From Cordia subcordata (lineage: Eukaryota > Streptophyta > Magnoliopsida > Boraginales > Cordiaceae), in NCBI GenBank assembly GCA_028554755.1, contig JAPTOF010000009.1:662501-726500 (forward strand): DNA of 64,000 nucleotides, given 5' to 3'. Positions 34,893-47,148 of the stretch are shown here, piece by piece (position 1 is the first letter of the stretch; each line of letters opens with the position of its first letter). The notes under the pieces were generated by a model. It saw only the letters and a program-made list of their open reading frames with translations, ran no database searches and was not told the origin of the DNA. The translations under genes and the position numbers were made by a program.

Positions 34893-36007
34893 GAGGTATT
34901 CCAAGAATCTCTTCTCATCCTTTACCTTCTTGAAACTTTTATATGTTAAGATTTTGGAGATTTTGTGTTTCAGGGATATGGTGGATGTATTTTGTGAAAA
35001 TTTTAGTGGGATTTCTTAATTTAGGATTGTGTGTCATGCTTATCAAGAGTTATGTTGAAAATTTTATGCACCAATTAGGCATGGCTATTATGGTAAATAT
35101 ACTTTTAACACCCTAAGCTAATTTGTTTTGGGATATTTAAGTGTTATGATGGTGTATAAGTCATTAGATTTGATTAGGATACATATTTTTGCAATTAAAT
35201 ATCATGTTTATTTTGAGTTGTGTAGAGATAATTTTTCCTTTTTGCAAATTTGTGCATGAGGAAACTTATGAAAAAAAAGGTTGGGTTTGAAATCTGCAGT
35301 TGAAATTTTGGTTGAGAATATCGGTTGAAAATCATTTGTTGGTGTTAATTGTCTTGCATATTTTGAACCTTGTAAAAAGTTTACTCAACCTTTCACTTTG
35401 TGAATCCATTTTTGGTTGATGGGTATTATGTTTAATATATCAATCAATGGGTTTAATTTGGCTATGAGTTTCATGGATGATGAATATACTACTTTGTTGT
35501 TTCTTTGCACAATTATTGTAATTATCTTGATGAATTTTGAGATAATAATTGAATTGTTTACATGCCTTGAATTTAATCCAAAAAGGGAGAAACATGTTGT
35601 TTCTTTGTTTTTGTAGATGGGATCCTGGATAGCATATATGAGACTCGTATAGAATATATTTCATGTGTAATTGATAGAACACATAGAGTTTTGAGACCAC
35701 GCGCCCCCTAATATATTTCATGAAAGTTCTCGTCATTTTCTTTACTTTTTGTTTATTTATTTATTTGTTTTGTTATTATTTTTTTACATTGAGGACAATG
35801 TATGTTTTAAGTGTGGGGGAGAGAGTACTTTTCACCTTTTTGTTAAAAAAAAAGAGAAAAATATGCTTCATTGTGTTAAATCTCATTGTCTGTTTTCTCT
35901 CTTTTTCTTGTTTTAAAAAAATTGGCATTTTTATATTTTTTTTGAAAATCAAAATTTTCATACTCAACTTGAATTGGTTACAACAGTAAGTTAATACATG
36001 TTATAAA
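34893..36007 (+). other. Tat-like Ty3/gypsy 3' region, part 1
   Basis: AT-rich, no coding frame. The segment at 35788-35824 (CATTGAGGACAATG, then TTAAGTGTGGGGGAG) is the block typically found near the 3' end of plant Tat/Athila-type elements. Cut at 36007 by Copia B; 36003-36007 (ATAAA) is the target duplication. Confidence 0.55.
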
Positions 36008-37903
36008 TGTTAGGATTAGTATGCCCTAAAGCTCACTTGTACATGACATTTTGGATATGAAACAATGAATAATCATATTTTTGTTAAATGGCATTATGAG
36101 TTTCTTGCATATAATCTCTGTTATGTTTTATCGATGCATGTATGAAGGTCCTTTGACTTGCACTAATGACTTGGGTGTGCAGTGAGGCTGGACGCACAGT
36201 AGGTCCAAGTCTAAATTTAGTCACGTCATAAATTGAATCCATAACCAAATAGTAGTGTTGGGCACTCTATTGGGATAAGGTTATATTGAGCAAGTCTCCT
36301 CTTTGAGGGTGATCTACCTAGGTCATTGGAGGACTTTCTGGTTTTGTCTCAATAGTATGTGTGTCACGTATTGGATAGGACCATTGTGAGTATGTTTTCT
36401 AGAGACGTACTATCAAAGAAAGAAAACAAGACACTCACTGCTACTAAATGATCGTTGCTCTTAATCATAGTATATGTGGATGAACTAATGAAGTTAGGGT
36501 TTAGTACTTTGATTCACTGTGGGTGAGATCTTATTTTATTAGGATCAACAACCTTGTGCATTGAGTGCTAAGTTCTAATTAATTAGAACATGCATATGCA
36601 AAATGGAATCTATGTGCCCCCTTTGGGATTGTCCAAATTTATCATCCGAATCTAGATCTAGTGATACTACCTTTATAGGTGTGTCTGTCATATGGCTTGA
36701 GGGTCGCTCCCGAGATCAAGAGATTCCATGACCAAGGATGGTTGGCAATTGGACAAAAAACCCAACGGAAAAACATACAGCTAAGGAGGTGATAGTACAC
36801 AGGCCAAAGGACTGGTCTTAGCTGTGGGTATACATAGAGGGGCATTATGGTCGGTTATCTAGTAGGTCAAAGACAAAGTTCACATTCTTTTGTGATAAGC
36901 TTTTGGGTAATGACAATTATTCTTGGAGTGCAACTTTGATCTTATGGTGGAATAGATCGGAGTTAAAAAAATTATTATGTCGCCTAGATCGGGCAAGGAT
37001 ATTTTTAATTATTTTTGGAAGCCAATGATAATTGTGTCTTCTTGGTCCCTTCCTAGTTGAAATGACTTTGAGAGAGTAATCTTGAAAGAGCAAATTCCAT
37101 ATTGTGGTAGTAGCCTTATTGGGCCAAAGCTTGAAATTGGGTTTGGGCTTTCTTTAGAGTCCAAAATAACCTAATTAGGCTAGGATAGTTTCTTATTGGG
37201 CTTGGGCCTCCACATGGATTATGGACTATGTGTTGGACTTGGATAATGGGCTTGGCCTAAGTCTTCCAAGACAAGTGGACAACTTGCAAAATGCTACAAA
37301 AACAAGTGGACAACTTGCACAAGTCTTCCAAGACAAGATTGACAAGTTACATAAAGGAAATACTACATGGAAATTTTCTCCCACATTGAAAGTTTAGCAA
37401 CTTTGGGTGCCAAGGTTCTCTCTATAAATAGACAAGACCCTACACCTTTTATGTATTCCACTTTGTAGTTGATTTCTTCCTTTTTGGCAAGAAAATACTA
37501 CAACACATAGTACACACTTATTGTGTGATTTTTGTTCTAGTTTTTCAAGAGCATATTACTTTGCTTCTTCTCACACAAGAGGCTATTCTCTCAAGATAAG
37601 TCTCTTTAACCATAGGGAAGAAGACTGGGGAGTTGCTTATTGCAACACCCTTGTAGTAAATTTTTGGTGGCCTTGTTCATGAACGGGAACAAAGCTTGTA
37701 ACCAGTTTTAGCTTCATCAAAGGCCCCACGCTTCAAGAGGTTAGCTTTATATATTTTTTGCAAGCACTAGTTATATTCTATATGTTCATGAGCATGTTCT
37801 TGTGTGTGTAATGTGGTTATTTTATTTTCCTAGCATGTTTTCTTAGTTATAATTTAGAAAATATGGCCTAGGATACCCCACACTTAATAATATCGATCCT
37901 ACA
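36008..37903 (+). repeat. Copia B 5' LTR (1896 bp)
   Basis: TGTTAGGATTAGTATGCCC ... ATCGATCCTACA. TATAAATA at 37423-37430 is the likely promoter TATA box. Compared with the 3' LTR, the first ~290 bp differ at about eight positions, all transitions. Confidence 0.95.
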
Positions 37904-37905
37904 AT

Positions 37906-37917
37906 TGGTATCAGAGC
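37906..37917 (+). other. Copia B primer binding site (tRNA-iMet)
   Basis: TGGTATCAGAGC, the standard initiator tRNA-Met complement, two bases after the LTR. Confidence 0.92.
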
Positions 37918-38310
37918 TTAGGCTCACACACAACATGCTTAGACTATGCAAGAATATTGTACTTGCATAAATATATTAGTCATCTTGTGAGTGGCAAGAT
38001 TAGGAAATCTTGTGTTGTATATACTTGTGGTTTTATGCTTGTATGTGCAGGTAATATAAAATCCCCTTGATGGTTCATATTTATGCATGATAGCTTTTCG
38101 TGTATGGTCAACAAAGCTTGGCCATAGGCGATTTCATGTATAAAATATTTCTGGTTATTGCTTTTAGTTTCATTTAAAAGAAGCATAGGATGTTTTGATA
38201 TCCTTGTGAAGCTTGTACTAGCAATAGCAAAGTGTATTATTGTAATCTTTGAAGACCAAGGAGAAAAAACAAGAAAAATAGCATAAAGGAATACTCTACC
38301 TGGTAAGCAA

Positions 38311-38418
38311 GCCGGACGACCGGCTGGACTTAGCCGGTCGACTGGTTACTCTAGAGAGCAAATAATTCCTGAAGCAATTGGAGCCGGTCGACCGGCTCTT
38401 ATTGACGGTCGACCGGCT
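38311..38418 (+). repeat. GTCGACCGG palindrome cluster in the Copia B leader
   Basis: Five units in ~108 bp: GCCGGACGACCGGC (38311), AGCCGGTCGACTGG (about 38332), perfect GCCGGTCGACCGGC (38383-38396), GACGGTCGACCGGC (about 38404). Between them CTCTAGAGAGCAA resembles the ACTCCAGAGAGCAA beside the palindromes of LTR G1. Copia A has only a weak remnant. Confidence 0.75.
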
Positions 38419-39173
38419 GAGGCAGAAAATGCTACTATGTGTGCTATTTTTGTTGAAGATTACAGGGAGCCATCAAAGAGGGATTCTAGCATATTTTGGT
38501 GGATGTTTATAATGCATTGATATATGTTTTAACATATTTGCATTAGCATGATTGCCACCTAGAAATATGTCCACTCATTAGGGTTTATTAAAATTAGTCA
38601 TACCTATGAGTTGATTCTCAAAGATAGTTAAGTATATGAGAATAGCTTAGACAAGAGAATTATAAGCGGCTATGTCTAAAGATGCCATGAGATCTCATGA
38701 CAACATTAAAAGAACTTAACTTGAGATTTACATGTATATATATCAACCTAAGGGTCTATGCACCCAGATTTAGGTAAGAGATCTATTGTGATATTGCAAT
38801 GTTTTAGTAACACAAAGGGGATTTACATAAATCCAAAATGTGTTTAGATCTAAAACAAAGCAAGAATATCAAAGGAAACCCTTAAGTTAAAATATTGAGT
38901 GGGAGAGGGGACTGGAAATACCCCACAGCTTTCCATATCCGATTCACGTTAATGACAAATGTCATTAACTTCCCCAACGGAAGGTGACATTTTGTCTAGA
39001 TTTAACAAGGTGAAACATAAAATGTTTATTCAAAAGGGTGTTAGTGAGTTCGGCCATCCCATCAATGGAGTTCTTAACTAAAGATCGCCTTACGTAACAT
39101 TGATTAAAGTCATTACCCTATCGGAGGGCTTAAATCAAGAATGTTTCGGGGAATAAACATTAGGAATGGGTGT

Positions 39174-40955
39174 TGGTGTCTTCTTACGAGTGCAAGTTTT
39201 AAAAGACCCGCAAGTATACGGATCGTGCAATACAGTGTTTACGAGTGCGGGTGTCGAACCACAGGGAGGCGTGAATATCGTGAATGTATCCTATGCTTGG
39301 TGTCCTAAAAGAGCTAAAAAGAAAGATCTAAACTAAGTGTACTTTTTCTTGTGAAGGTTTGGATTGTCGGGAGCTCTAAGTAAATGAAAGAAAACTAAAC
39401 TATGAATAAAAACAAAAAAGGACGCAGGTTGATTAAGAAGAAACTAACAATTGGAAAGGGATTAGGGTGACTTGGACTTATGAATGGGTAACTCCATACT
39501 CAAATGCTATGGGATTAAGGGATGTTGGCTAACTATCAAAAGTGCTCTTAACTAGGTTGTTAGTTAGTGTCCTGATTTCCCCCTAGCACTCGGTGCAGGT
39601 CCGTCCCTAGGCGACGTCTCCTAGAGCTACGGCGTGGTCCTTATGACCTAGGGCCTCAAGAGAGACTAACTAACTTCCTAGGTGGCTTAGAATGAACCTA
39701 CCCTAGTACCTAAGCCGTTGGCTGGGTTTAAAGCCAAGACCTAGTGTTGCTAAGGTCGACTAAATCTATCCTGAAACCTATTGGCTGGATTTAAAGCCAA
39801 AGGAAACTCGACCTAGATTAGCCCTAAATTATACTCCGTCATTCTAAGATCACTACAGCAGGATTTGACTAACATTCATACACATGTGATATTGGAATTA
39901 TGCTTGTTACTAGGCATGCAAATACGCATATAGACATGAATAAAAGCACTACCCACTTCATAACATCCATGTATAAACACATAGACATGAGTACAACATG
40001 GATTAGATATGTTTAGTAACAAACAAACTTCTATTAATATATATGTACTCATCTAGGTATTTTGTCAAACACATAGACATGAATGAAAGCACACCCAATT
40101 AAACAAAACAAATCAAAACATATATATATATATATATATTCAGCCATCATATCCCATATCATAAGAGTATAAAATTAACCCATTACATAAGTTTAATCAC
40201 CCTATACAAGCCTACTCAGACATAATAGAAAATAGAATGAAAGAGATATAACGAAACTCCCCTTTCATCCTAGCGATTTTAGAACACAGCTTGTAAACAA
40301 TCTCGATTCCAAAGCGTTTGAATCCTCCAACGAAGCTTGGTTCTTTGTGAAAAGTATGTGAAAAGGATGTGTGAGGCAGCTAGGGAATAGGGTTAAGTGT
40401 GTGTGAGAATAGGTGTGAAGTGTGTGTAAAAAAACTCTCTGTTTTCTGCTCCGCATCGGGCTTTATTTATAAATTCACGCATAGCCAGTCGACCGGCTAG
40501 GTCGACCGGCCTCTGGAGTACTCGATTGGCTTTCTTCAAGGGCTCTCTGGTCCGGTCGACCGGCTCTTGAAGGGGGGTCGTCCGGCTTTTCGACGAAGTT
40601 CTCTGGAGTGGCCGGTCGACCTAGTCGGTCGACCGGCTATTCTTCCTTAGCGTCCGGCTGACTTCTTCATCCAATTTTTTGTCATTTCGGCCTTTAGTCT
40701 TCTCCCTTAGACCCGTGCATGTCCTATCTTCATCACCTTTCATTGTTCAACTTTTATCTTAACCCACAGTCACCTGAATCATTGAAAATAAGCTATTAGT
40801 GTAGCATTTTATCTCTTAAACTCATTATGCATAGTTGTTTACGCTTAAGCCAATTCCTATCAAGAGTACTACACTAGTGCATCATTATAAGCATTCAACA
40901 CCTCTAAAATATAAGTAAATGGCAATGCAAACACACACCAGATCACAACTCATCA
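39174..40955 (-). repeat. Solo LTR G2 (1782 bp)
   Basis: TGGTGTCTTC ... CAACTCATCA on the plus strand, with an exact target duplication GGTGT (39169-39173 and 40956-40960). Removing it restores the Copia leader seen at 1561-1580. Includes an (AT)n tract at 40120-40139, the CACTCGGTGCAGG module (39587-39653), two hairpins (39718-39737, 39781-39800) and the promoter block. Confidence 0.93.
40466..40642 (-). promoter_or_regulatory. G2 promoter: TATA plus palindrome cluster
   Basis: TATAAA on the minus strand at 40466-40471. Upstream units: CAGTCGACCGGC (40485), AGGTCGACCGGCC (40500), TCCGGTCGACCGGC (40551-40564), GCCGGTCGACCTAG then TCGGTCGACCGGC (40620-40640). Confidence 0.6.
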
Positions 40956-41316
40956 GGTGTACACTCAAGTTAAATGGTAGGTTCGGCTATCCTATCAATA
41001 GAGTTCGCTATCGGATTTAAGAAGCTAAACAAAACAGTGATTGAATTATTCAATTGGATCATATCCAGACAATTGTTAATTCAAATAAGTGGTGGAACTT
41101 AACTTAACATTCATAAGTTCAGCCATCCCATCAGTGGAGTTCTTATGAGGACGTTGAGACACTGTTACATCGAGTAGTTTAAAGGGTTGATCTACTCAAA
41201 GGAAAATGATGTAAAAAGTACTTGTATGTTTTATTTCCAAAGATAGCATACATATTATATATGCATCAATTCTATACTCATAAAATAATTGTGATTATAT
41301 TGTTGTATTCAGAAAA

Positions 41317-42134
41317 ATGTCTTCGTTCAGTCCACTAGCTACAATTCTCAAAGAGTACAAGCTCACTGGACCGAATTTTGTGGACTGGGAACAAAACTTG
41401 GACATAGTACTTATCGCAGAAGAGTACAAGTATGTCCTAACAACTCCTTGTCCTATTGTGAGGGCTAACTTTTCTGAAACCCAGAAAGATGCTGAGGCAA
41501 AATGGCAGAAAGCCAATAGTATGGCCAAGTGCTATATGATGGCTTCTATGTCAGATATTTTGCAGAGCAAGCATCATCATATGGAAACTGCAAAAGAAAT
41601 CATAACCTCACTGTCTCATATGTTTGCTGATAAAAGCAGGCCCGCAAGGCAAGGTGCTCTTAGAGAAATTATGAATCAAAGGATGGCAGAAGGAGCATTT
41701 GTCAGGGAGCATATGCTCAAAATGATGGATTGCTTCAATACTACTGAGATCCTAGGAGCAAACATAGATGAACAATCAAAGGTAGACATGATTTTGGAGA
41801 CTCTATCACATCCTATACCCAGTTCAAGCTTAATTATAATATGAGCAAGATGAACATGGATATGACAGAATTAATGAAAGAGGTCCTAGCTGCAGAAGCC
41901 ATAATGAAAAATAAAGGTCACATAAATATGGTTCAAGCATCCACTTCTGGACTTAACCCGAAAGGGAGAAAGTTCAAAGGAAAGGGGAAGCAAAAACGTG
42001 GTCAAGGGAAAAAGAAGAGAAATGGTGAACAGCCCAGGCAGTTAACAGGTGAAAAGCCCAAGGGCAAATGCTTTAAATGTGGCCTAAAAGGACACTGGAA
42101 AAAGGATTGCTCGAAGTACTTGGCTCGAGGCTAG
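41317..42134 (+). pseudogene. gag: Copia B gag (one frameshift)
   Basis: ATG at 41317. The capsid part is open to 41844. A 1-nt loss relative to copy A at about 41810 shifts the frame, and the rest (41841-42134) holds a basic stretch and an intact zinc knuckle CFKCGLKGHWKKDC at 42069-42110. The frame closes at TAG 42132-42134, the same codon position as in copy A, with protease continuing in the same frame after it. The capsid/nucleocapsid protein would package the RNA. Apart from the shift it is well preserved. Confidence 0.9.
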
Positions 42135-45100
42135 ATAGGTACACCTCTTTTGTTCTTCATTGAAACCTGCTAAGTGGTTGATTCTACTGATTCTTGGATT
42201 GTAGACTCTGGAGCCACTAACCATATTTGCAATTCTTTGCATTGGTTTCAGGAAATGAAAGAACTAGCTAAAGGGGAGTTTGCTCTGAGGTTGGGTAATG
42301 GAGCAAAAGTATGGGCCGCTGCAGTGGGAGGAATGTACTTAAATTTTCCATGTAATAGGAAGATATTTTTGAACAATGTTTATTATGTTTCGGATGTACG
42401 TAAAAACCTTATCTCTGTTTCGCAATTAATATTAGATGGTTTTTGTATTAATTTCCATTCTGGTGTTGATATCAGCAGAGATGGAAATATTATTTGTTCC
42501 GGTAGCATGCATGATAACTTGTTCTATATAAAACCTATTACAAACTCACTGCATAATATAGAACAAACTAATTCCCAGAAAAGGAAGGTTTCTTCAACCA
42601 ATGATACATATCTTTGGCATCTATGATTAGGACATATCAGTCTAAAGCGAATTCAGAGATTAGTCGAGTATGGGCATCTTAGCTCATTATATCTCGAAGA
42701 TCTACCTCCGTGTGAATCTTGTCTCAAAGGGAAGATGACTAAACGGTCATTTTCTTCTAAAGGAGAAAGGGCCAAAGAAGTATTAGAATTGGTTCACACT
42801 GATGTGTGTGGTCCTATGAGCAAACCAGCACGAGGAGGTTATGAGTATTTCATTACTTTTACTGATGATTACTCTAGGTATGGATACGTATATCTAATGC
42901 GACGCAAGTCTGAATCCTTTGAGAAATTCAAAGAGTTCAAAGCTGAGGCAGAGTGAAAATTAGATAAACATATCAAAGCCCTTCGGTCTAATTGAGGTGG
43001 CGAATACCTCTCGGGTGAGTTCAGAGACTATCTTACATACGAAGGGATAGTGTCTCAGTTGACTGCACCAGGGACTTCTCAGCAAAATGGTGTAGCAGAA
43101 AGAAGAAATCGTACCCTATTGGATATGGTTAGGTCAATGATGAGTGATGCATCATTACTTTTATCTTTTTGGGGGTATGCCATTGAAACAGCGGCATACA
43201 TCTTAAACTTGGTACCATCTAAATTAGTACCTAGGACACCTCAAGAAATGTGGACTGGGCGTAAGCCTAGTCTAAATCATCTCCACATTTGGGGCTGTCC
43301 AGCTTATGTACTTAATAGTAATGCTTCAAAATTGGAACCAAGATCCGAGTTATGCTATCTCATTAGATATCCTAAGGGAACCAGAGGTGGGATCTTTTAT
43401 AATCCTAAGGAGCAAAAGGTGTTTATAAGCACCCATGCTAGATACTTAGAAAATGATGAAATGGTCCAGAAAACACCAGATTCTGAAATTGTTCTAGATG
43501 AGATTTCACAAGAATCTCCAGTAACACCTGTGGTAATCAGAAATGAAAAAGAACAGCATATTACACCTAATATATCGCAGCATCGTCGTAGTGGGAGGAT
43601 ATCCAAGCCTCCTGATAGATACTATGGAGAGTCCTTTCAGACTTCTTCAGAGAATCAGGTGATGGATCCCGTAAGTTATGATGAAGCAGTTTCCGACATA
43701 GATGCCGACAAATGGCATAATGCAATGGATTTAGAGTTAGAATCTATGTATTCTAACAAAGTCCGATCTTGTAGTTGCACTCAAGGGTAAAACCTATAGG
43801 GTGCAAATGGGTCTACAAGAGAAAAAGAGGAGTTGATGGAAAAGTTGAAACCTTTAAAGCAAGGTTGGTGGCAAAAGGTTATACTCAGAAAGAAGGGATC
43901 AATTATGAGGAAACTTTCTCACCAGTAGCCATGCTTAAATCCATCAGGATACTTCTTGCCATCGCTTGTTATTATGACTACGAGATATGGCAAATGGACG
44001 TCAAGACAGCCTTTCTGAATGGGGAACTTGATGATACCATTTACGTGACACAACCAGATAGGTACATTGCTAAAGGCCAGGAACATATGGTTTGTAAATT
44101 AAAAAAGTCCATTTATGGATTAAAACAGGCATCTAGAGCATGGAACATCAAATTTGATCGGGCAATTAAATCTTATGGTTTTGATCAAAATATTGATGAA
44201 CCTTGTGTGTATAAAAGGTGTAATGGAAATGCTGTAGCTTTTTTGGTTCTGTATGTGGATGATATCCTACTAATTGGAAATGATGTGGGGATCTTATCAT
44301 CCATCAAGGTTTGGCTTTCTACTCAATTTCAAATGAAGGATTTAGGAGAAGCTAGTTATGTTCTAGGCATCAAGCTTATGCGAGATCGTAAGAATGTAAG
44401 GCTAGCCCTATCTCAAGCTTCATTTATTGAGAAGATATTAGTCAGTTTAACATGCAAAACTCTAAGAAGGCCTTGTTACCTTCTAGACATGGAGTTTATC
44501 TATCTCGGATCAATGTCCTAAAACACCGAGGAGATAGAGAGCATGAAGCGAGTTCCTTATGCTTTAGCATTGGAAGTCTCATGTATGCCATGTTATGTAC
44601 TAGACCAGATATTTGCTTTGTCACAAGATGGTTAGTAGATATCAGTCAAACTCGGACCGGCACATTGGGTCATGTTAAGCATATATTCAAATTCCAGCAA
44701 GGAACAAAGGATTATGTGCTAGAATACCATGCAGATGATCTAACACCATTAGCCTATACAGACTCGGATTTCCAGTCCGACAGAGATTTCAGGAAGTCTA
44801 CTTCTGGATATGTTTTCACTCTGTCAAGAGGAGCTATTTCATGGAGAAGTGTGAAGCAAAATTGTATTGCTGACTCTACCATGGAGGCCGAGTATGTAGC
44901 AGCATCTGAGGCTGCGAAAGAGGTAGTATGGCTAAGAAAGTTCCTGTTAGACCTAGAGGTTGTGCCGACAGCTCACAGACCAATAACATTGTATTGCGAC
45001 AACAACGGTGCTGTTTCATAGTGCAAAGAGCCCAGGAATCACAAAAAGGGTAAACACATTGAACGGAATATCATTTGGTTCGTGAGTTTATCCAAAGAGG

Positions 45101-45230
45101 AGATGTAGTAGTTGACAAGATAGCTTCAGCGAAAAACCTGGCAGACCCATTTACTAAGACTCTTTTAGAGAAAGTGTTTGCCACACATTTAGAGTCTTTA
45201 GGTATTAGGCTTTGCAGAAGTAATCTTTAG
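42135..45230 (+). pseudogene. pol: Copia B pol: protease, integrase, RT, RNase H
   Basis: Protease motif DSGATNHI near 42203. GAG-pre-integrase runs to a TGA at 42624-42626. The integrase zinc site and core follow (42650-43790): HTDVCGP keeps the first catalytic Asp, the second site reads SN-stop-GGEY near 42991, and the Glu is in NGVAERRN. RT is intact at 43775-44521 with YVDD at 44252-44263, and a 1-nt loss follows near 44450. RNase H (44452-45021) keeps YTDSD, MEAEY and YCDNN, and has a TAG at 45019 and a shift near 45066. The end is TAG 45228-45230. IN precedes RT as in all copia elements. This is the best pol in the window but cannot give a full polyprotein. Confidence 0.92.
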
Positions 45231-45244
45231 TGCAAGTGGGAGAT
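45231..45244 (+). other. Copia B polypurine tract
   Basis: TGCAAGTGGGAGAT immediately before the 3' LTR. Confidence 0.85.
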
Positions 45245-47143
45245 TGTTAGGATTAGTATGCCCTAAAGCTCACTTGTACATGACATTTTGGATATGAAAC
45301 AATGAATAATCATATTTTTGTTAAATGGCATTATGAGTTTCTTACATATAATCTCTGTTATGTTTTGTCGATGCATGTATGAAGGTCTTTTGACTTGCAC
45401 TAATAACTTGGGTGCGCAGTGAGGCTGGACGCACAGTAAGTCCAAGTCTAGATTTAGTCACGTCATAAATTGAATCCATAACCAAATAGTAGTGTTGGGC
45501 ACTCTACTGGGATAAGGTTATATTGAGCAAGTCTCCTCTTTGAGGGTGATCTACTTAGGTCATTGGAGGACTTTCTGGATTTGTCTCAATAGTACGTGTT
45601 TCACGTATTGGATAGGACCATTGTGAGTATGTTTTCTAGAGACGTACTATTAAAGAAAGAAAACAAGACACTCACTGCTACTAAATGATCATTGCTCTTA
45701 ATCTTGAGTATATGTGGATGAACTAATGAAGTTAGGGTTTAGTACTTTGATTCACTGTGGGTGAGATCTTATTTTATTAGGATCAATAGCCTTGTGCATT
45801 GAGTGCTAAGTTCTAATTAATTAGAACATGCATATGCAAAATGGAATCTATGTGCCCCCGTTTGGATTGTCCAAATTTATCATCTGAATCTAGATCTAGT
45901 GATGCTACCTTTATAGGTGTGTTTGTCATATGGCTTGAGGGTCGCTCCCGAGATCAAGAGATTCCATGACCAAGGATGGTTGGCAATTGGACAAGAAACC
46001 CAACGGAAAAAGATACAACTAAGGAGGTGATCGTACACAGGCCAAAGGACCGGTCTTAGTTGTGGGTATACATAGAGCGGCATTATGGTCGGTTATCTAG
46101 TAGGTCAAAGACAAAGTTCACATTCTTTTGTGATAAGCTTTTGGGTAATGACAATTATTCTTGGAGTGCAACTTTGATCGTATGGTGGAATAGATCGGAG
46201 TTAAAAATAATTATTATGTCGCCTAGATCGGGCAAGGATATTTTTAATTATTTTTGGAAGCCAATGATAATTGTGTCTTCTTGGTCCCTTCCCTAGTTGT
46301 AATGACTTTGAGAGAGTAATCTTGAAAGAGCAAATTCCATATTGTGGTAGTAGCCTTATTGGGCCAAAGCTTGAAATTGGGTTTGGGCTTTCTTTAGAGT
46401 CCAAAATAACCTAATTAGGCTAGGATGGTTTCTTATTGGGCTTGGGCCTTCATATAGATTATGGACTATGTGTTTGACTTGGATAATAGGCTTGGCCTAA
46501 GTCTTCCAAGACAAGTGGACAACTTGCAAAATACTACAAAAACAAGTGGACAACTTGCACAAGTCTTCCAAGACAAGATTGACAAGTTACATAAAGGAAA
46601 TACTACATGGAAATTTTCTCCCACATTGAAAGTTTAGCAACTTTGGGTGCCAAGGTTCTCTCTATAAATAGACAAGACCCTACACCTTTTATGTATTCCA
46701 CTTTGTAGTTGATTTCTTCCTTTTTGGCAAGAAAATACTACAACACATAGTACACACTTATTGTTTGATTTTTGTTCTAGTTTTTCAAGAGCATATTACT
46801 TTGCTTCTTCCCACACAAGAGACTATTCTCTCAAGATAAGTCTCTTTAACCATAGGGAAGAAGACTGGGGAGTTGCTTATTGCGACACCCTTGTAGTAAA
46901 TTTTTTGTGGCCTTGTTCGTGAATGGGAACAAAGCTTGTAACCGGTTTTAGCTTCATCAAAGGCCCCACCATTCAAGAGGTTAGCTTTATATATTTTTTG
47001 CATGCACTAGTTATATTCTATATGTTCTTGAGCATGTTCTTGTGTGTGTAATGTGGTTATTTTATTTTCCTAGCATGTTTTCTTAGTTATAATTTAGAAA
47101 ATATGGACTAGGATACCCCACACTTAATAATATCGATCCTACA
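45245..47143 (+). repeat. Copia B 3' LTR (1899 bp)
   Basis: TGTTAGGATTAGTATGCCC ... ATCGATCCTACA, TATAAATA at 46663-46670. Followed by the duplication ATAAA (47144-47148). Confidence 0.95.
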
Positions 47144-47148
47144 ATAAA

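Larger units (their letters stand above)
37918..41316 (+). other. Copia B leader (with solo LTR G2 inside)
   Basis: Untranslated leader homologous to 337-1931. Without G2 and one target duplication it is ~1.6 kb. It holds a palindrome cluster near its start and the spaced TTCGGCCATCCCATC repeats near 39050, 40981 and 41118. Confidence 0.8.
36008..47143 (+). mobile_element. Copia element B, nearly full length
   Basis: 5' LTR 36008-37903, primer binding site 37906, leader with inserted solo LTR G2, gag 41317, pol to 45230, polypurine tract, 3' LTR 45245-47143. The target duplication ATAAA (36003-36007 and 47144-47148) is perfect. The two LTRs are near-identical, so it is the youngest full-length insertion here, although its genes already carry stops. 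Confidence 0.95.

Noticed and set aside
35416..35989. Several 60-100 residue frames in the Tat-like 3' region
   Set aside because: Phe/Leu/Ile-rich translations of AT-rich non-coding DNA on both strands, with no recognisable motif.
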